A stretch of 37,341 nucleotides of DNA from Brevinematales bacterium (GCA_013177895.1 JABLXV010000067.1:1-37341); one strand, 5' to 3'; counted from the stretch's first letter, positions 27,109 through 36,803 are shown. Notes: generated from the letters alone by a model not told the origin. Numbers and translations: made by a program.

Positions 27109-30100
27109 TTACACTAAATGAGAGATTTTCGTATCGAACAATTCCTTCTCTTTATCATTCAGCGGAACACGTTTCCCGCCCTTGTCGTACACCTGGATAT
27201 CCAGAGCGAGACCGCGGAGTTCCTGCACCAGTACGTTGAACGATTCCGGGATACCCGGCGATGCAACATACTTACCCTTGATAATCCCCTCGTAGATGCG
27301 GACGCGCCCTTCGGTATCGTCGGACTTGACCGTCAGCATTTCCTGCAGCAGGTTCGCCGCACCGTAAGCCTCGAGCGCCCAGACTTCCATTTCTCCAAGT
27401 CTCTGGCCTCCGAAGTTCGCCTTACCGCGTAACGGCTGCTGGGTCACCAGCGAGTATGGGCCTACCGAACGCGCGTGTATCTTATCGTCGACCATATGGT
27501 GCAGTTTCAGGATGTACATCACGCCGACAAACACGGGCTTCTCGAACGGTATACCGGTTCTTCCGTCGCGGAGAACAAATTTCCCGTTCATGGGAAGCTT
27601 GACGCGCTCGTAATACGCTTCTATCGTCTTGGCATCCTCGCCGTAGTTCTTACGCTCGGACTTCAATGTATCGTAGAGCTTTTTATTCGCTTTCTCGAGT
27701 TCTTCCTCTATCTGAACAAGGGACGCTCCCTCGAACACGGGGCACTCGTAATTAACGCCGAGCTTCCATCCCGCGAGGCCGAGCAGGGTCTCGAAGAGCT
27801 GACCGAGGTTCATACGGGAAGGTACGCCGAGCGGGTTCAATACGATATCGACGGGAGTCCCGTCGGGCAGGTACGGCATATCCTCTTCGGCCATCACGCG
27901 CGAGATAACGCCCTTGTTACCGTGGCGTCCGGCTATCTTATCGCCGGGCTTGATCTTGCGCTTCTTCGCGATATATACCTTCACGAGCTTGATGACTCCG
28001 GGGGGCAGTTCGTCGTTGTTGGATGCGTTGAACACCTTGACGTCGACCACCACGCCGCCTTCGCCATGAGGAACGCGCAGGGACGTATCGCGCACATCCT
28101 TCGCCTTCTCGCCGAATATGGCGTGAAGGAGCCGGAATTCCGGGGTCTCGGTGGGCTCGCCCTTCGGGGTGACCTTACCGACCAGGATATCTCCGGGTTT
28201 GACATACGCGCCGACACGGATAATTCCTTCGGAGTCGAGGTTGCGCACCGCGTCTTCGCCGACATTCGGTATTTCCGAGGTGATTTCCTCGCTCCCGAGC
28301 TTCGTCTCGAGCGCCTTGCACTCGAACACGGTCGTATATACCGATGTAAAATCGTCGTTCTTTAAAAGTTTCTCGCTGATGAGCACGGCGTCTTCGTAGT
28401 TGTATCCGTTCCACGGCATGAACGCCACGAGGATATTCCGTCCGAGGGCGAGTTCTCCCGCGAAGCTCGCGAAACCGTCCGCGATCACGTCGCCCTTAGC
28501 GACTTTCTCGCCGGAGTCCACGATGGGCTTCTGGTTGAAGCTCGTGTCCTGGTTCGTGCGGCGGAATTTGACGAGATCGTAAGTTTTTTCTCCGCCCTTC
28601 GACTTCATGATTATCTTGGTCGAATCGACTTTCTTGACTTCTCCGTCCTCTTCCGCGACCAATATCGCGCGCGCGTCGCGTGCGACATAGTATTCCATAC
28701 CGGTACCGACTATCGGCGACTGCGATATGAGAAGCGGCATCGCCTGACGCTGCATGTTCGATCCCATGAGGGCTCGGTTCGCGTCGTCATGCTCGATAAA
28801 CGGTATCAGCGACGCGGAGACAGAAAGAATCTGCTTCGGCGCGACGTCCATGAGCTGAATCTTGTCCTTAGGGGCAAGTTCGAACTCGCCGCGGAAACGG
28901 CATTGTACGAGGTCTTCGACTAACTTTCCGTCTTTATCCAGCTTAATGTTCGCCTGTGCGATATAGAAATTCTCCTCTTCCGTAGCGGAGAGGTACTTGA
29001 TTTCATCCGTTACCTTTTCGGCCTTCACCACCACATATGGGGTCTCGAGGAATCCGTAGGGATTCACCTGCGCGAATGTGGCGAGCGAGACGATGAGACC
29101 GATGTTCGGACCTTCAGGCGTCTCGATCGGACACACGCGCCCGTAATGGGTGTTGTGTACGTCGCGAACCTCGAACCCTGCGCGGTCGCGTGAAAGACCG
29201 CCGGGGCCGAGCGCGGACAGACGGCGTTTATGCGTCAGTTCTGCGATCGGGTTCGTCTGGTCCATGAACTGCGATAACTGGCTCATCCCGAAAAAGTCGT
29301 TGATAGCGGACACGATCGGCTTGATCGCGATGATGTTCTGCGGAGAGAACTCCTCGACATCGCGCGATGAAAGTTTCTCGTGTATCGCTTTCTCGACCTT
29401 CGAGAACGCGCTGAGTATCTGGTTCATTATAAGTTCGTTGACGTTTCTCACGCGGCGGTTGCCGAGATGATCGACGTCATCGAGGGAAGCTTCTTTATTA
29501 TAGACTTTCAGCAGATGCTGGAGCGAACGGGTGATATCCTCGAACGTCAGCGTCTTGGTCTGGATCAGTTGATTGCGGTCTTCACCCTCGTAGTCCGAGA
29601 AGAGCTTGAGCACCAGTTTATAACGTCCTACCTCGCCCAGATCGTACATCTTCGGGCTGAAAAACATATTATTCAGCTCGCGGACTATGCTCTCCAACGG
29701 AGCGGCTTCGCCGGGGTGCAGGATGCTGTAAATTTTCTTGATAGCCTTGTTTACCGCGTCCTTGGTGTCATCCTTTTCGAGCGTATTAATCAGGGGCTTA
29801 TTCGTCAGGATCGACTTGGGATTGATGATCTTGATGAGGGTCTTTTCCTTCTGGTAAAGCTGGTTGATGCTTCCGGGAAGGAGCTTGTCCACCGCGGAGA
29901 TAATCAGGTTACCCTCGTCGTCGTTCACATCTTCGGCGATATATTTACCGACCAGGCGGGAGATTGCCTCTTCCTTGTCGATTTTCTTTAAGTCCACTTT
30001 TTTAACATCGAAGAAAGCCGCGATGATATCGCCCGCCGACATCCCGAGCGCGCGAAGGAACATGGTAACCAGTACCTTGCGGCGCGAATCGATACGGACA

Positions 30101-30642
30101 TACATCAGGTCTTTCTTGGTATCGATAATAAACTCGAGCCAAGACCCCTTTTCAGGGACAATCTTCGACGAGAATTCCTTGTTCTTATAGCTGAAAAGGA
30201 CGCCGGGGGATTTATAAATCTGGTTGACCACCACACGTTCGGCGCCGTTAATAATAAACGTACCGCGGTGGGTCATCAACGGGAAATCCCCGATATAGAT
30301 GTCCTTTTCTTTAATTTCGCCGGTCTCCCGGTCGATCAGGCGGAAAACCGCCTTGACAGGCACGCTATAAGTCAGGTTTTTATCGAAACATTCATTTTCG
30401 GAATACTTTATATTACCGATTTCATAAAACGCATAATCGATCACAAACTTCCCGTCAGTGCTTTCGATAGGAAATACCGAACGGAAAACCCCTTCCAATC
30501 CCTTGAGCGCGCGTTTTGTCGGAGGGACATCCGTCTGCAGAAAATCTTTATATGCTTTCAGCTGGATATCGAGTAGATCGGGGAGAGGTACTCTTTCCTT
30601 GGCAGCCTTGGAAAAAGTAATTCTTTTAATTTTTAACGACAT
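27109..30642 (-). CDS. rpoB: DNA-directed RNA polymerase subunit beta
   Basis: 1177 residues from the ATG at 30642 ([12 protein letters not shown]), which has a GGAG site; a TTG 24 bases upstream is open but lacks a site. The rifampicin pocket reads [20 protein letters not shown] then RLSALGPGG: the equivalents of Asp516, His526 and Ser531 of E. coli are wild type. [20 protein letters not shown] and the C-terminal [18 protein letters not shown] are present. The large lineage inserts of E. coli beta (1342 residues) are largely absent. An 11-bp hairpin stands between rplL and this gene. Confidence 0.99.
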   Translation of the reverse strand: MSLKIKRITFSKAAKERVPLPDLLDIQLKAYKDFLQTDVPPTKRALKGLEGVFRSVFPIESTDGKFVIDYAFYEIGNIKYSENECFDKNLTYSVPVKAVFRLIDRETGEIKEKDIYIGDFPLMTHRGTFIINGAERVVVNQIYKSPGVLFSYKNKEFSSKIVPEKGSWLEFIIDTKKDLMYVRIDSRRKVLVTMFLRALGMSAGDIIAAFFDVKKVDLKKIDKEEAISRLVGKYIAEDVNDDEGNLIISAVDKLLPGSINQLYQKEKTLIKIINPKSILTNKPLINTLEKDDTKDAVNKAIKKIYSILHPGEAAPLESIVRELNNMFFSPKMYDLGEVGRYKLVLKLFSDYEGEDRNQLIQTKTLTFEDITRSLQHLLKVYNKEASLDDVDHLGNRRVRNVNELIMNQILSAFSKVEKAIHEKLSSRDVEEFSPQNIIAIKPIVSAINDFFGMSQLSQFMDQTNPIAELTHKRRLSALGPGGLSRDRAGFEVRDVHNTHYGRVCPIETPEGPNIGLIVSLATFAQVNPYGFLETPYVVVKAEKVTDEIKYLSATEEENFYIAQANIKLDKDGKLVEDLVQCRFRGEFELAPKDKIQLMDVAPKQILSVSASLIPFIEHDDANRALMGSNMQRQAMPLLISQSPIVGTGMEYYVARDARAILVAEEDGEVKKVDSTKIIMKSKGGEKTYDLVKFRRTNQDTSFNQKPIVDSGEKVAKGDVIADGFASFAGELALGRNILVAFMPWNGYNYEDAVLISEKLLKNDDFTSVYTTVFECKALETKLGSEEITSEIPNVGEDAVRNLDSEGIIRVGAYVKPGDILVGKVTPKGEPTETPEFRLLHAIFGEKAKDVRDTSLRVPHGEGGVVVDVKVFNASNNDELPPGVIKLVKVYIAKKRKIKPGDKIAGRHGNKGVISRVMAEEDMPYLPDGTPVDIVLNPLGVPSRMNLGQLFETLLGLAGWKLGVNYECPVFEGASLVQIEEELEKANKKLYDTLKSERKNYGEDAKTIEAYYERVKLPMNGKFVLRDGRTGIPFEKPVFVGVMYILKLHHMVDDKIHARSVGPYSLVTQQPLRGKANFGGQRLGEMEVWALEAYGAANLLQEMLTVKSDDTEGRVRIYEGIIKGKYVASPGIPESFNVLVQELRGLALDIQVYDKGGKRVPLNDKEKELFDTKISHLV

Positions 30643-30676
30643 ATTTGTCTCCGACTTTTTTATCAAATTAAATACA

Positions 30677-30708
30677 CATTCCCCTTCAGTCCATAGAGAA
30701 GGGGAATG
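30677..30708 (-). promoter_or_regulatory. perfect 11-bp hairpin in the rplL-rpoB gap
   Basis: CATTCCCCTTC at one arm (30708-30698 on the minus strand) pairs perfectly with GAAGGGGAATG (30687-30677), with a 10-base loop. It sits 35 bases before the rpoB ATG in the 124-base gap. No run of U follows directly, so it is not a plain intrinsic terminator. In E. coli the same gap holds an attenuator and an RNase III site that set the ratio of L7/L12 to beta; a similar role is inferred. Confidence 0.7.
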
Positions 30709-30766
30709 CTATCTTCGACAATATTATTGTACGAATACAAGAGATACAGCGAACGGAAAGTCAAGG

Positions 30767-31153
30767 TTACTTGATCTCAACAACCGCCCCGGCCGCTTCC
30801 AAATCTTTTTTAAGCTTTTCCGCATCCGCTTTCTCGATGTTTTCCTTTACAGGAGTTGCACCGGCGGATTCAGTAAGATCTTTCGCTTCTTTCAGGGGAA
30901 GACCGGTAATGTTTCTTACGACTTTAATGACTTCCACTTTCTTTTCGCCGGGAGATTTGATGTAGACGGAAACCGTGCTGGCTTCCTCTTCCTTAGCGCC
31001 TTCGCCGGCTGCAGGAGCCGCGGCGGCTACCGCTACGGGAGCGGCGGCTTTAACATCAAACTTCTCTTCGATTGCTTTCCTGAGTTCATTCAGTTCGAGC
31101 ACAGTCATCTCGCTGATAATATCGATCACCTGAGTAATTTTGTCCTGAGCCAT
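30767..31153 (-). CDS. rplL: 50S ribosomal protein L7/L12
   Basis: Stalk protein that recruits GTPase factors, usually as several dimers per ribosome. 128 residues from the ATG at 31153, which has GAGGAG just upstream; a TTG 15 bases further upstream overlaps that site and is rejected. N-terminal dimerisation domain ([20 protein letters not shown]), Ala/Gly-rich hinge ([17 protein letters not shown]), and C-terminal domain with [20 protein letters not shown]. Confidence 0.98.
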   Translation of the reverse strand: MAQDKITQVIDIISEMTVLELNELRKAIEEKFDVKAAAPVAVAAAAPAAGEGAKEEEASTVSVYIKSPGEKKVEVIKVVRNITGLPLKEAKDLTESAGATPVKENIEKADAEKLKKDLEAAGAVVEIK

Positions 31154-31182
31154 TTTGTTACTCCTCAATTATTTTCTATATA

Positions 31183-31698
31183 TTACGCTTTCTTCTTTTC
31201 CAATGCTTCGACGGTACCGACAAAAGTAGTCATAATACCGTTCAGCACACCCACGAACTTGCCCAGAACGGCGGTCAGGTCTCCCGCGATAATCGCGATG
31301 AGTTCCTTCTTGCCGGGGAGCTTGGATATTTCGATAACCTGCTTGTTATCATACGCGGTATTCGAAACAATCCCACCCTTGATCAGAAACTTTTCATTCT
31401 TCTTTCCGAAAACCACCAAAGCCTTCAGACACGCCAAAATATCCGATTTGGAATAGATCAGCATAGTGTTTTCTTTGAGATAAGGTTCCATTCCCTTGAC
31501 TTCGATCGTATCGAGAGCCCGCTTCAAAAGACGGTTTTTCACGATATTCGATCCGCCGCCTAGCTGGCGAACGTCCCGACGAAGGCTTTCCATTTCAGGA
31601 ACAGTCAGACCCTTAAAGTTCGCTACAATAAAACCGTCCGCGTCCTTTAACAATCCGGCCATCGTTTCTATAACTTTGCTCTTTTCAGTTTTCTGCAT
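31183..31698 (-). CDS. rplJ: 50S ribosomal protein L10
   Basis: Stalk base protein that binds 23S rRNA and the L12 dimers. 171 residues; VIETMAGLLKDADGFIVANF and KGLTVPEMESLRRDVRQLGG are typical, with a C-terminal helix for L12 binding. The gap from rplA is only 26 bases, too short for the long L10-binding leader known from other bacteria. Confidence 0.96.
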   Translation of the reverse strand: MQKTEKSKVIETMAGLLKDADGFIVANFKGLTVPEMESLRRDVRQLGGGSNIVKNRLLKRALDTIEVKGMEPYLKENTMLIYSKSDILACLKALVVFGKKNEKFLIKGGIVSNTAYDNKQVIEISKLPGKKELIAIIAGDLTAVLGKFVGVLNGIMTTFVGTVEALEKKKA

Positions 31699-31724
31699 GA
31701 CAGTATCCTTACTTTATGAAATTG

Positions 31725-32444
31725 TTAAACGGATATCTTTTTAAAATCCACCGGAACCACAAGCCCCATAGTCGGCGCAAGATTCATGCTCGCCATATAC
31801 TCACCCTTCAGGTCAGTCGGGCGGTTCTTCATCAGCAGTTTATGGATAGCGAGTGTGTTTTCCAGTAAAGCCTGTTCGGAAGAAGACTTTTTACCGATAA
31901 CCGCGTGAATATTTCCGGTCTTATCGGCGCGTATTTCCACACGTCCGGCCTTATATTCCTTGACCACTTTCGTCAGATCCATAGTAACCGTACCGGTCTT
32001 GGGGTTCGGCATCATCTTGCGGCGGCCTAATATAGCCCCGAGTTTACCGACAACCTTCATCATATCGGGAGTCGCGATAACCGCGTCGAATTCCAGCCAT
32101 CCGCCGAGAATCTTCTCTGCAAGGTCTTCCCCGCCGACAAAATCGGCGCCGGCATCTTTCGCCTCGGCAGCCTTATCGCCCTGGGCGAATACCAGCACCT
32201 TTTTCTCTCTACCCACCGAATGCGGCATCACGAGGACGTCGCGGATCGTATGCTTCTGCTTGATATTCAGCAGGTAATGCAATTCGATCGTTTCGTCGAA
32301 CTTCGCGGTCGCGACCTCGCGTACACGCTTTACAGCATCTTCGAGAGCGTAGGTCTGGAAAATATCATGCTTCTCGAGCATCGCGAGATAGCGTTTCGTC
32401 CCTTTATAGGTAATTCCATCTTTTACAAGTACTTTTTTCGGCAT
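31725..32444 (-). CDS. rplA: 50S ribosomal protein L1
   Basis: Mobile stalk protein at the E site, 239 residues. Signature block: [20 protein letters not shown] then [14 protein letters not shown]-binding domain I parts include [19 protein letters not shown]. It starts 3 bases after the rplK stop, implying coupling. Confidence 0.98.
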   Translation of the reverse strand: MPKKVLVKDGITYKGTKRYLAMLEKHDIFQTYALEDAVKRVREVATAKFDETIELHYLLNIKQKHTIRDVLVMPHSVGREKKVLVFAQGDKAAEAKDAGADFVGGEDLAEKILGGWLEFDAVIATPDMMKVVGKLGAILGRRKMMPNPKTGTVTMDLTKVVKEYKAGRVEIRADKTGNIHAVIGKKSSSEQALLENTLAIHKLLMKNRPTDLKGEYMASMNLAPTMGLVVPVDFKKISV

Positions 32445-32447
32445 AGT

Positions 32448-32876
32448 TTACTCCTCGACTTCCACACCCATATTCCGGGCAGTGCCCGCCACAGACCGCA
32501 TAGCGGCTTCAACCGTGTTCGCGTTAAGATCAGGCATTTTTATCTGCGCGATTTTTCTTAATTGTTCCTGAGTCAGCTTACCCATCTTTTCCTTATTCGG
32601 CGTAGGGGAACCTTTCTCGATTCCGAGTTCCTTCTTTATTAAGTTGGAAGCCGGGGGCGTTTTCAGGATAAAAGTAAAGGATCTGTCGTCAAAAATGGTA
32701 ATTACCACCGGAATAACAAACCCGACCTTATCCTTAGTCGCTTCATTGAACTGCTTACAGAATTCCATCAATTGTATGCCGTAAGGACCGAGCGCGGTAC
32801 CCACAGGAGGAGCGGGGTTCGCCTTTGTCGCTTCCAACTGGAGTTTCACCTCAGCCTTTACTTTCTTCTTTGCCAT
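32448..32876 (-). CDS. rplK: 50S ribosomal protein L11
   Basis: GTPase-centre protein, 142 residues. N-terminal domain with [21 protein letters not shown]-terminal RNA-binding domain has [20 protein letters not shown]. Substrate of PrmA methylation in many bacteria. 25 bases after nusG. Confidence 0.98.
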   Translation of the reverse strand: MAKKKVKAEVKLQLEATKANPAPPVGTALGPYGIQLMEFCKQFNEATKDKVGFVIPVVITIFDDRSFTFILKTPPASNLIKKELGIEKGSPTPNKEKMGKLTQEQLRKIAQIKMPDLNANTVEAAMRSVAGTARNMGVEVEE

Positions 32877-32901
32877 TTCTCGTTCTCCTTAAAGAAACAC
32901 G

Positions 32902-33462
32902 TTATATCTTATGCACCTGCGAGAAACCGAGTTCGACCGGCGTCAGACGCCCGAAGATCTCCACTCTCACGGTAAGGCTATTCTTTTCATGGGAAATCAA
33001 TTCCACTTCGCCCTCGAAGTCCTTGAACGGCCCTTCGCCGATCCGTACACGTTCGCCTACCTCGAAGCCCGATTCGAGCTTTCCGAGATCGGTCTTGATA
33101 TCGCCGGTACGTTCGAAGATGGACTTGACCTCTTCATAGTTCAACGGGACAGGACGCTTGTTACCGCCACCGGCGTTGAGGAACATCCCCACTCCGTTGA
33201 CGGACTTTATCTCGGCGTAAATTTTCTTCCACGCCGCATCGTCTTCGGGAAGATCGAGCTCGACAAGCACATAGCCCGGGTATATCTTCCGCTTCATTAT
33301 AACTTTTTTATTCTTCTTCTCGACCGTGTACTCCTCTTCAGGAACACGCACATCGAGAAGGACGTCTTTCAACGCGTCAATATTCTTTTTCGCTAAAAGT
33401 TTATGGAATACACTGTTCTCAAATCCGGTGTATACCTGAACTACAAACCATCCTCGCGTCAT
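32902..33462 (-). CDS. nusG: transcription termination/antitermination factor NusG
   Basis: 186 residues. NGN domain begins MTRGWFVVQVYTGFENSVFH and includes YPGYVLVELDLPEDDAAW; the C-terminal KOW domain is FEVGERVRIGEGPFKDFEGE onward. Binds RNA polymerase and links to S10 or Rho. Its ATG follows the secE TGA after one base. Confidence 0.98.
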   Translation of the reverse strand: MTRGWFVVQVYTGFENSVFHKLLAKKNIDALKDVLLDVRVPEEEYTVEKKNKKVIMKRKIYPGYVLVELDLPEDDAAWKKIYAEIKSVNGVGMFLNAGGGNKRPVPLNYEEVKSIFERTGDIKTDLGKLESGFEVGERVRIGEGPFKDFEGEVELISHEKNSLTVRVEIFGRLTPVELGFSQVHKI

Positions 33463-33463
33463 A

Positions 33464-33655
33464 TCACTTCACCAAAGCTAAAATTAGGAATTCCACCACC
33501 CAGTCGATGAGCGATAGAAAAATGGAAAAAATCACGATAAAACCGATCACGATGATGGAAGAGCTGATCGCCTGGTCTTTGGAAGGCCAGGTAACCTTTT
33601 TAAGTTCCTCGATACTCTCTTTTATAAAGTTAGCGATTGCAGAAAAAACGCGCAT
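33464..33655 (-). CDS. secE: protein translocase subunit SecE
   Basis: 63-residue minimal SecE: amphipathic helix with the conserved ESIEELKKVTWPSKDQ motif, then one transmembrane segment (about 30-60). It clamps SecY in the inner membrane. Lies between tRNA-Trp and nusG, its usual position. Confidence 0.97.
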   Translation of the reverse strand: MRVFSAIANFIKESIEELKKVTWPSKDQAISSSIIVIGFIVIFSIFLSLIDWVVEFLILALVK

Positions 33656-33685
33656 AATAACTCTCCGAATAAAAAATAAAAATAT

Positions 33686-33758
33686 CAGGGCAGGAGGGAT
33701 TTGAACCCCCAGCCCGCGGTTTTGGAGACCGCCGCTCTACCGTTAGAGCTACTGCCCT
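33686..33758 (-). tRNA. tRNA-Trp (anticodon CCA)
   Basis: 73-base cloverleaf. Acceptor AGGGCAG pairs with CTGCCCT, discriminator G. The anticodon stem-loop is GCGGT-CTCCAAA-ACCGC with CCA at the tip, and the T-arm is GGGGGTTCAAATCCCTC. The CCA end is not encoded. It is 5 bases after rpmG and 30 before secE, so it must be cut from the shared transcript. Confidence 0.96.
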
Positions 33759-33763
33759 AATTG

Positions 33764-33919
33764 TTATTTTACTTCCTTGTGCATCGTATGCTTTCTATCA
33801 CGTGAACAATACTTTTTCAGATGAAGTTTACTGCGCTGAAGCATCATATTCTTTGACTTGGTAGTCGTATAGTTGCGTTCGCCGCACACTTCGCATTCCA
33901 GCGTAACAATCTGTGCCAT
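33764..33919 (-). CDS. rpmG: 50S ribosomal protein L33
   Basis: 51 residues: [20 protein letters not shown], then a middle containing [19 protein letters not shown] and the end [10 protein letters not shown]. The first zinc pair is present (Cys9, Cys12), but in the second only Cys38 remains and Asp41 stands where the last Cys would be. It lies between two tRNA genes, as in many bacteria, and has a GAGGTG ribosome-binding site. Confidence 0.95.
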   Translation of the reverse strand: MAQIVTLECEVCGERNYTTTKSKNMMLQRSKLHLKKYCSRDRKHTMHKEVK

Positions 33920-33948
33920 TTTTCACCTCGTTCTCAAAGTCAGTCCTG

Positions 33949-34021
33949 AGCCCTCAGTCGGAATTGAACCGACGACCCCCTCCTTACCATGGAGGTGCTC
34001 TACCGACTGAGCTATAAGGGC
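33949..34021 (-). tRNA. tRNA-Thr (anticodon GGT)
   Basis: 73-base cloverleaf. Acceptor GCCCTTA pairs with TGAGGGC (one G-T pair), discriminator T. The D-arm is GCTCAGTCGGTAGAGC, the anticodon arm CCTCC-ATGGTAA-GGAGG with GGT, and the T-arm GTCGGTTCAATTCCGAC. CCA is not encoded. First product of the tRNA-rpmG-secE-nusG transcript. Confidence 0.96.
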
Positions 34022-34036
34022 TTTAGAAAGTTTGAT

Positions 34037-34066
34037 ATTATACATTGACTCCGCCTTAAATGTCAA
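34037..34066 (-). promoter_or_regulatory. sigma70 promoter of the tRNA-Thr/secE/rpoBC unit
   Basis: Minus strand TTGACA (34066-34061), an 18-base spacer and TATAAT (34042-34037), both hexamers perfect. The predicted start near 34030 is about 9 bases before the 5' end of tRNA-Thr. No other comparable promoter was seen before rpoC. Confidence 0.9.
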
Positions 34067-34148
34067 GAAACCGGCGAGTCATTTTATTTCTATTCGACAA
34101 GTTTTTTTGCGCGGAATTTCATTAAGTCGAATATCAAAAAATTGTCCG

Positions 34149-34185
34149 ATTATTTTACATTATTTTACTTCTTATGTAAAATAAT
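34149..34185. promoter_or_regulatory. perfect 12-bp inverted repeat containing promoter hexamers
   Basis: ATTATTTTACAT (34149-34160) and ATGTAAAATAAT (34174-34185) are exact reverse complements separated by 13 bases. On the plus strand TTTACA (34154-34159) and TAAAAT (34177-34182) are 17 bases apart, a good sigma70 promoter for the first lipoprotein gene with a start near 34189. Because of the symmetry the same pair also reads on the minus strand. The arms could equally be an operator. Confidence 0.65.
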
Positions 34186-34215
34186 AGAAGGGAATGAATA
34201 ATAGGAAGGGGTTTT

Positions 34216-35481
34216 ATGATGAAAAAGTTCTTTATTTTGTCTGTTTTCAGTTCTTTACTGATGTCATGCGGATTGTTATTTACCACCGGCAATACGCCCG
34301 TAAACACGCTTGTTCTCAGCGACGGCACTTATCTGAGCACCGACGAGTATAACGAGATCACGCCGTTCGTTATCCATGATACCAACGGTACGTCGTACCT
34401 GTTCTTTTCGTCCGACCGCAGTAACAGTTACGATATTTACTATTCTATCATTAACCCGGACGGTACGTTCGAGAAGCCGAAAATACTGCCTCTATCGATA
34501 AATACTTCCGATCTCGATGAACTTTTCCCCGTGGTATATATGGAAGGTAACTATTATAAAATTGCATTTCTCAGGATATCGAACAACAGCACCAACATTT
34601 TATGCGCTTATTCGTCAGATCCTTTGTTTTCCGCCCCTACTTTCTATAATAAACTTTTCTCCGGTAATCTCACCGGGTTAGGATTGGCCAGAACAAAATC
34701 CGGTGTATATCCTTTATTAACGGTCAGCAAAAGCTCTACCCAGTATTTTATGTCCCTCAGTTCCGACGGGTTTTACCTCGTATTCGCAACGAATCTCTTA
34801 TCCGCCTGTTATTCCGCCAACGAGTTCTCGGTGCCTATCCAGAACGGGAATAGCGACCTCTATATCAAAGCGGTAAAAGCCGGGACTAAATTCCAGACCG
34901 CCGCGGAACTGTATAGTAGAATAACAATAATTACCCAGATTATTATTCCATTGGTTACAAATTATACACTCACGAACACCGTCGTTATCTCAAATACTAT
35001 CCCGCTCGATCCCTATAACTCTATATTCAACGATATCTCGCCGTTTGTCGATACAAAGGATAACTTTAAGGTATATTTCGCCTCCGACCGTTACGACGGC
35101 GACAGTCATAAAGGCGACTACGACCTCTACCGTTTTAATATTTATACATTCACGAATCTCCCGGCGACTAAAAATTTGATCACTGTAGATAACACCGCGC
35201 CTATCATCAATTTCGGCATCATCACCAACGGACAGACACTCTACTCCGGCGAATTGCCGATTTTTGTGAACGATAATATTTGTAATGGTTACTTTATCAA
35301 ACTCTACGCCGGTACGAATATCAATGAACTCGCTGAACAGTATTACGATTCCTTTTTTAATAGCTGGACATTATATCTTTACATGAACGGACAGTATCTG
35401 ACAATCTATTGCTATGCCGAAGATTGGTTCGGGAATGTTTCCGCTACTAACTCAATTTATATTTATGATCAGGGAGCATAG
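34216..35481 (+). CDS. lipoprotein with PD40-like motifs and C-terminal Ig-like domain, paralogue 1
   Basis: Up to 421 residues. The signal peptide MMKKFFILSVFSSLLMSCG has a type II lipobox with Cys18 and Ser at -1, so it is probably a lipidated envelope protein. The mature start LLFTTGNTPV is followed by LSTDEYNEITPF and a PD40-like strand (YLFFSSDRSNSYDIYYS, about 61-77). A variable middle leads to a second copy (VYFASDRYDGDSHKGDYDLY, about 288-307). The tail from DNTAPII onward looks like a bacterial Ig-like domain (AEDWFGNVSATNS). Two ATGs are in tandem; the second (34219) is better spaced from AGGAAGGGG. No function is recognised. Confidence 0.85.
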   Translation: MMKKFFILSVFSSLLMSCGLLFTTGNTPVNTLVLSDGTYLSTDEYNEITPFVIHDTNGTSYLFFSSDRSNSYDIYYSIINPDGTFEKPKILPLSINTSDLDELFPVVYMEGNYYKIAFLRISNNSTNILCAYSSDPLFSAPTFYNKLFSGNLTGLGLARTKSGVYPLLTVSKSSTQYFMSLSSDGFYLVFATNLLSACYSANEFSVPIQNGNSDLYIKAVKAGTKFQTAAELYSRITIITQIIIPLVTNYTLTNTVVISNTIPLDPYNSIFNDISPFVDTKDNFKVYFASDRYDGDSHKGDYDLYRFNIYTFTNLPATKNLITVDNTAPIINFGIITNGQTLYSGELPIFVNDNICNGYFIKLYAGTNINELAEQYYDSFFNSWTLYLYMNGQYLTIYCYAEDWFGNVSATNSIYIYDQGA

Positions 35482-35511
35482 TCCGGTTAATTGATAATTC
35501 GGAGGTATTCA

Positions 35512-36726
35512 ATGAAAGGAATGAAAAATATTTTTACGGTGCTTGGCATTGCTCTGTTATTCACATCCTGCGGGCTTTTATTTACTACAAGCGAATCCGG
35601 CGCGGTAACCCCGCTTGCCCTCACCGGGGGAACACCGCTCAGCACGGACGACTATAATGAAAAATGCCCGTTTTTATACAGGAATTCCAACGGCACGAAT
35701 TATCTCTTTTTCTCGTCCGACCGGGCCGGAAGCTACGATCTCTATTATGCCGCGATGGATAACAATGGTAATTTCAGCACGCCTGTAAAATTGGGCTCCC
35801 CGTATAATGAAGACGGCGCAGACGAAACTTATCCCGTGCTGGTCGATTCGTCGATGGGGCTCAGGCTTGCCTTTATCCGTACCACCAATTCGAATTCCGT
35901 TGTCTTTTTTTACACGGTCGACGCTAATAATTTCTCTCCGCTCATGTTAGATTATACTTATACAAATAATGTGACAGGCTTGGGCTGCATCGTCCGTTCG
36001 GGTGTCCAGTATGTCATGGCGGCATCGGGAACGAAAGTGTTATCCCAGTTCGAAGTCGCTTTTTCCAGTGTCAATCCTTCGGGAAGTACCAATCTCGCCG
36101 GGGAAGCCTATTCTTTCGGCAATATGACTGTCTCTATTCAAACCAACGGCTATGCCGAGGTGTTTGCAAAAGATTCGATTGTCGCCGGGAAGCACCAGAT
36201 ATCCCTTGAAGGAAGCGTAAAATTCAGTATTCTTACTTTTTCGGTATCGTCCAATATTAACCTGCGATCGGAAATCTATCAGTCCGGGTTTAACGACATC
36301 TCGCCCTTCATCGATTACGCGGATGGGGCAAAACTCTATTTCGCCTCCGACCGTTACGGTAAGGGCAACTATGACCTTTACCGGTATAATATTTATACGG
36401 TTACCACCCTGCCCGATGTTCAAACAATTCTCGCATGGGATAAGACTCCTCCGTCGCTTTCCTTCGTGGCGCCCGTTAATAACCAGAATATCTCAACCGG
36501 TCCTTTTCCGATGAGGATAGCCGCCGCCGAGGGATCAAATCAAAGCGGCGTATATGGGGTGTATTGTTCCCTGAACAATTCGGCATTTATGCAGATTCCT
36601 TATGGGAACGGCACCTACGATAAAACATTAACCTTTAATACCGGGGATAATAGCCTGAAAGCATACGCGATCGACAAGGCGGGAAATGTCTCTCAGACAG
36701 TTTCCATTACGGTGATTGGGAAATAG
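35512..36726 (+). CDS. lipoprotein with PD40-like motifs and C-terminal Ig-like domain, paralogue 2
   Basis: 404 residues from the ATG at 35512, chosen for the GGAGG site six bases upstream; a TTG at 35491 is rejected. Signal peptide ends LLFTSCG (lipobox Cys, Ser at -1), then GLLFTTSESGAVTPLALTGG as in paralogue 1. Shared motifs are LSTDDYNE, YLFFSSDRAGSYDLYYA and near the end LYFASDRYGKGNYDLYRYNI. The middle third (about 150-250) is unlike paralogue 1. The C-terminal Ig-like part starts at DKTPPSLSFVAPVNNQ and includes AYAIDKAGNVSQT. It is 30 bases after paralogue 1, so the pair is probably one operon, ended by the terminator at 36778. Confidence 0.87.
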   Translation: MKGMKNIFTVLGIALLFTSCGLLFTTSESGAVTPLALTGGTPLSTDDYNEKCPFLYRNSNGTNYLFFSSDRAGSYDLYYAAMDNNGNFSTPVKLGSPYNEDGADETYPVLVDSSMGLRLAFIRTTNSNSVVFFYTVDANNFSPLMLDYTYTNNVTGLGCIVRSGVQYVMAASGTKVLSQFEVAFSSVNPSGSTNLAGEAYSFGNMTVSIQTNGYAEVFAKDSIVAGKHQISLEGSVKFSILTFSVSSNINLRSEIYQSGFNDISPFIDYADGAKLYFASDRYGKGNYDLYRYNIYTVTTLPDVQTILAWDKTPPSLSFVAPVNNQNISTGPFPMRIAAAEGSNQSGVYGVYCSLNNSAFMQIPYGNGTYDKTLTFNTGDNSLKAYAIDKAGNVSQTVSITVIGK

Positions 36727-36777
36727 CTCGCAGGCCGGTTTTCAATGTTATCATTCTGTACAGCATTTGCCAAAAAT

Positions 36778-36803
36778 GGGCGCTGAAAAAGCGTCCGTTT
36801 TTT
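36778..36803 (+). terminator. intrinsic terminator after lipoprotein 2
   Basis: GGGCGCT pairs with AGCGTCC (7 bp, one G-T) around a GAAAA loop, followed by G and six T. It is 51 bases past the stop of paralogue 2, closing that transcript. Confidence 0.82.

Noticed and set aside
29150-29330. Rifampicin-resistance substitutions in rpoB
   Set aside because: The positions equivalent to E. coli Asp516, His526 and Ser531 are wild type, so no resistance is predicted from these sites.
30643-30666. Upstream TTG start for rpoB (and similar alternative starts for rplL, rpsN, infA, adk, lipoprotein 2)
   Set aside because: In each case a downstream ATG has a correctly spaced ribosome-binding site or gives the canonical family N-terminus.
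30709-30766. Promoter for rpoB in the rplL-rpoB gap
   Set aside because: A TTGACT on the minus strand has no acceptable -10 at 16-18 bases; TACAAT further on is 27 bases away.
31699-31724. L10-binding leader between rplA and rplJ
   Set aside because: The gap is only 26 bases, too short for the known leader structure; I see none.
32877-32901. L1-binding site mimic before rplK
   Set aside because: Only 25 bases separate nusG and rplK; no 23S-like helix could be drawn.
34149-34185. Rho-independent terminator from the 12-bp inverted repeat
   Set aside because: The stem is almost all A/T and no U run follows; it fits a promoter/operator better.
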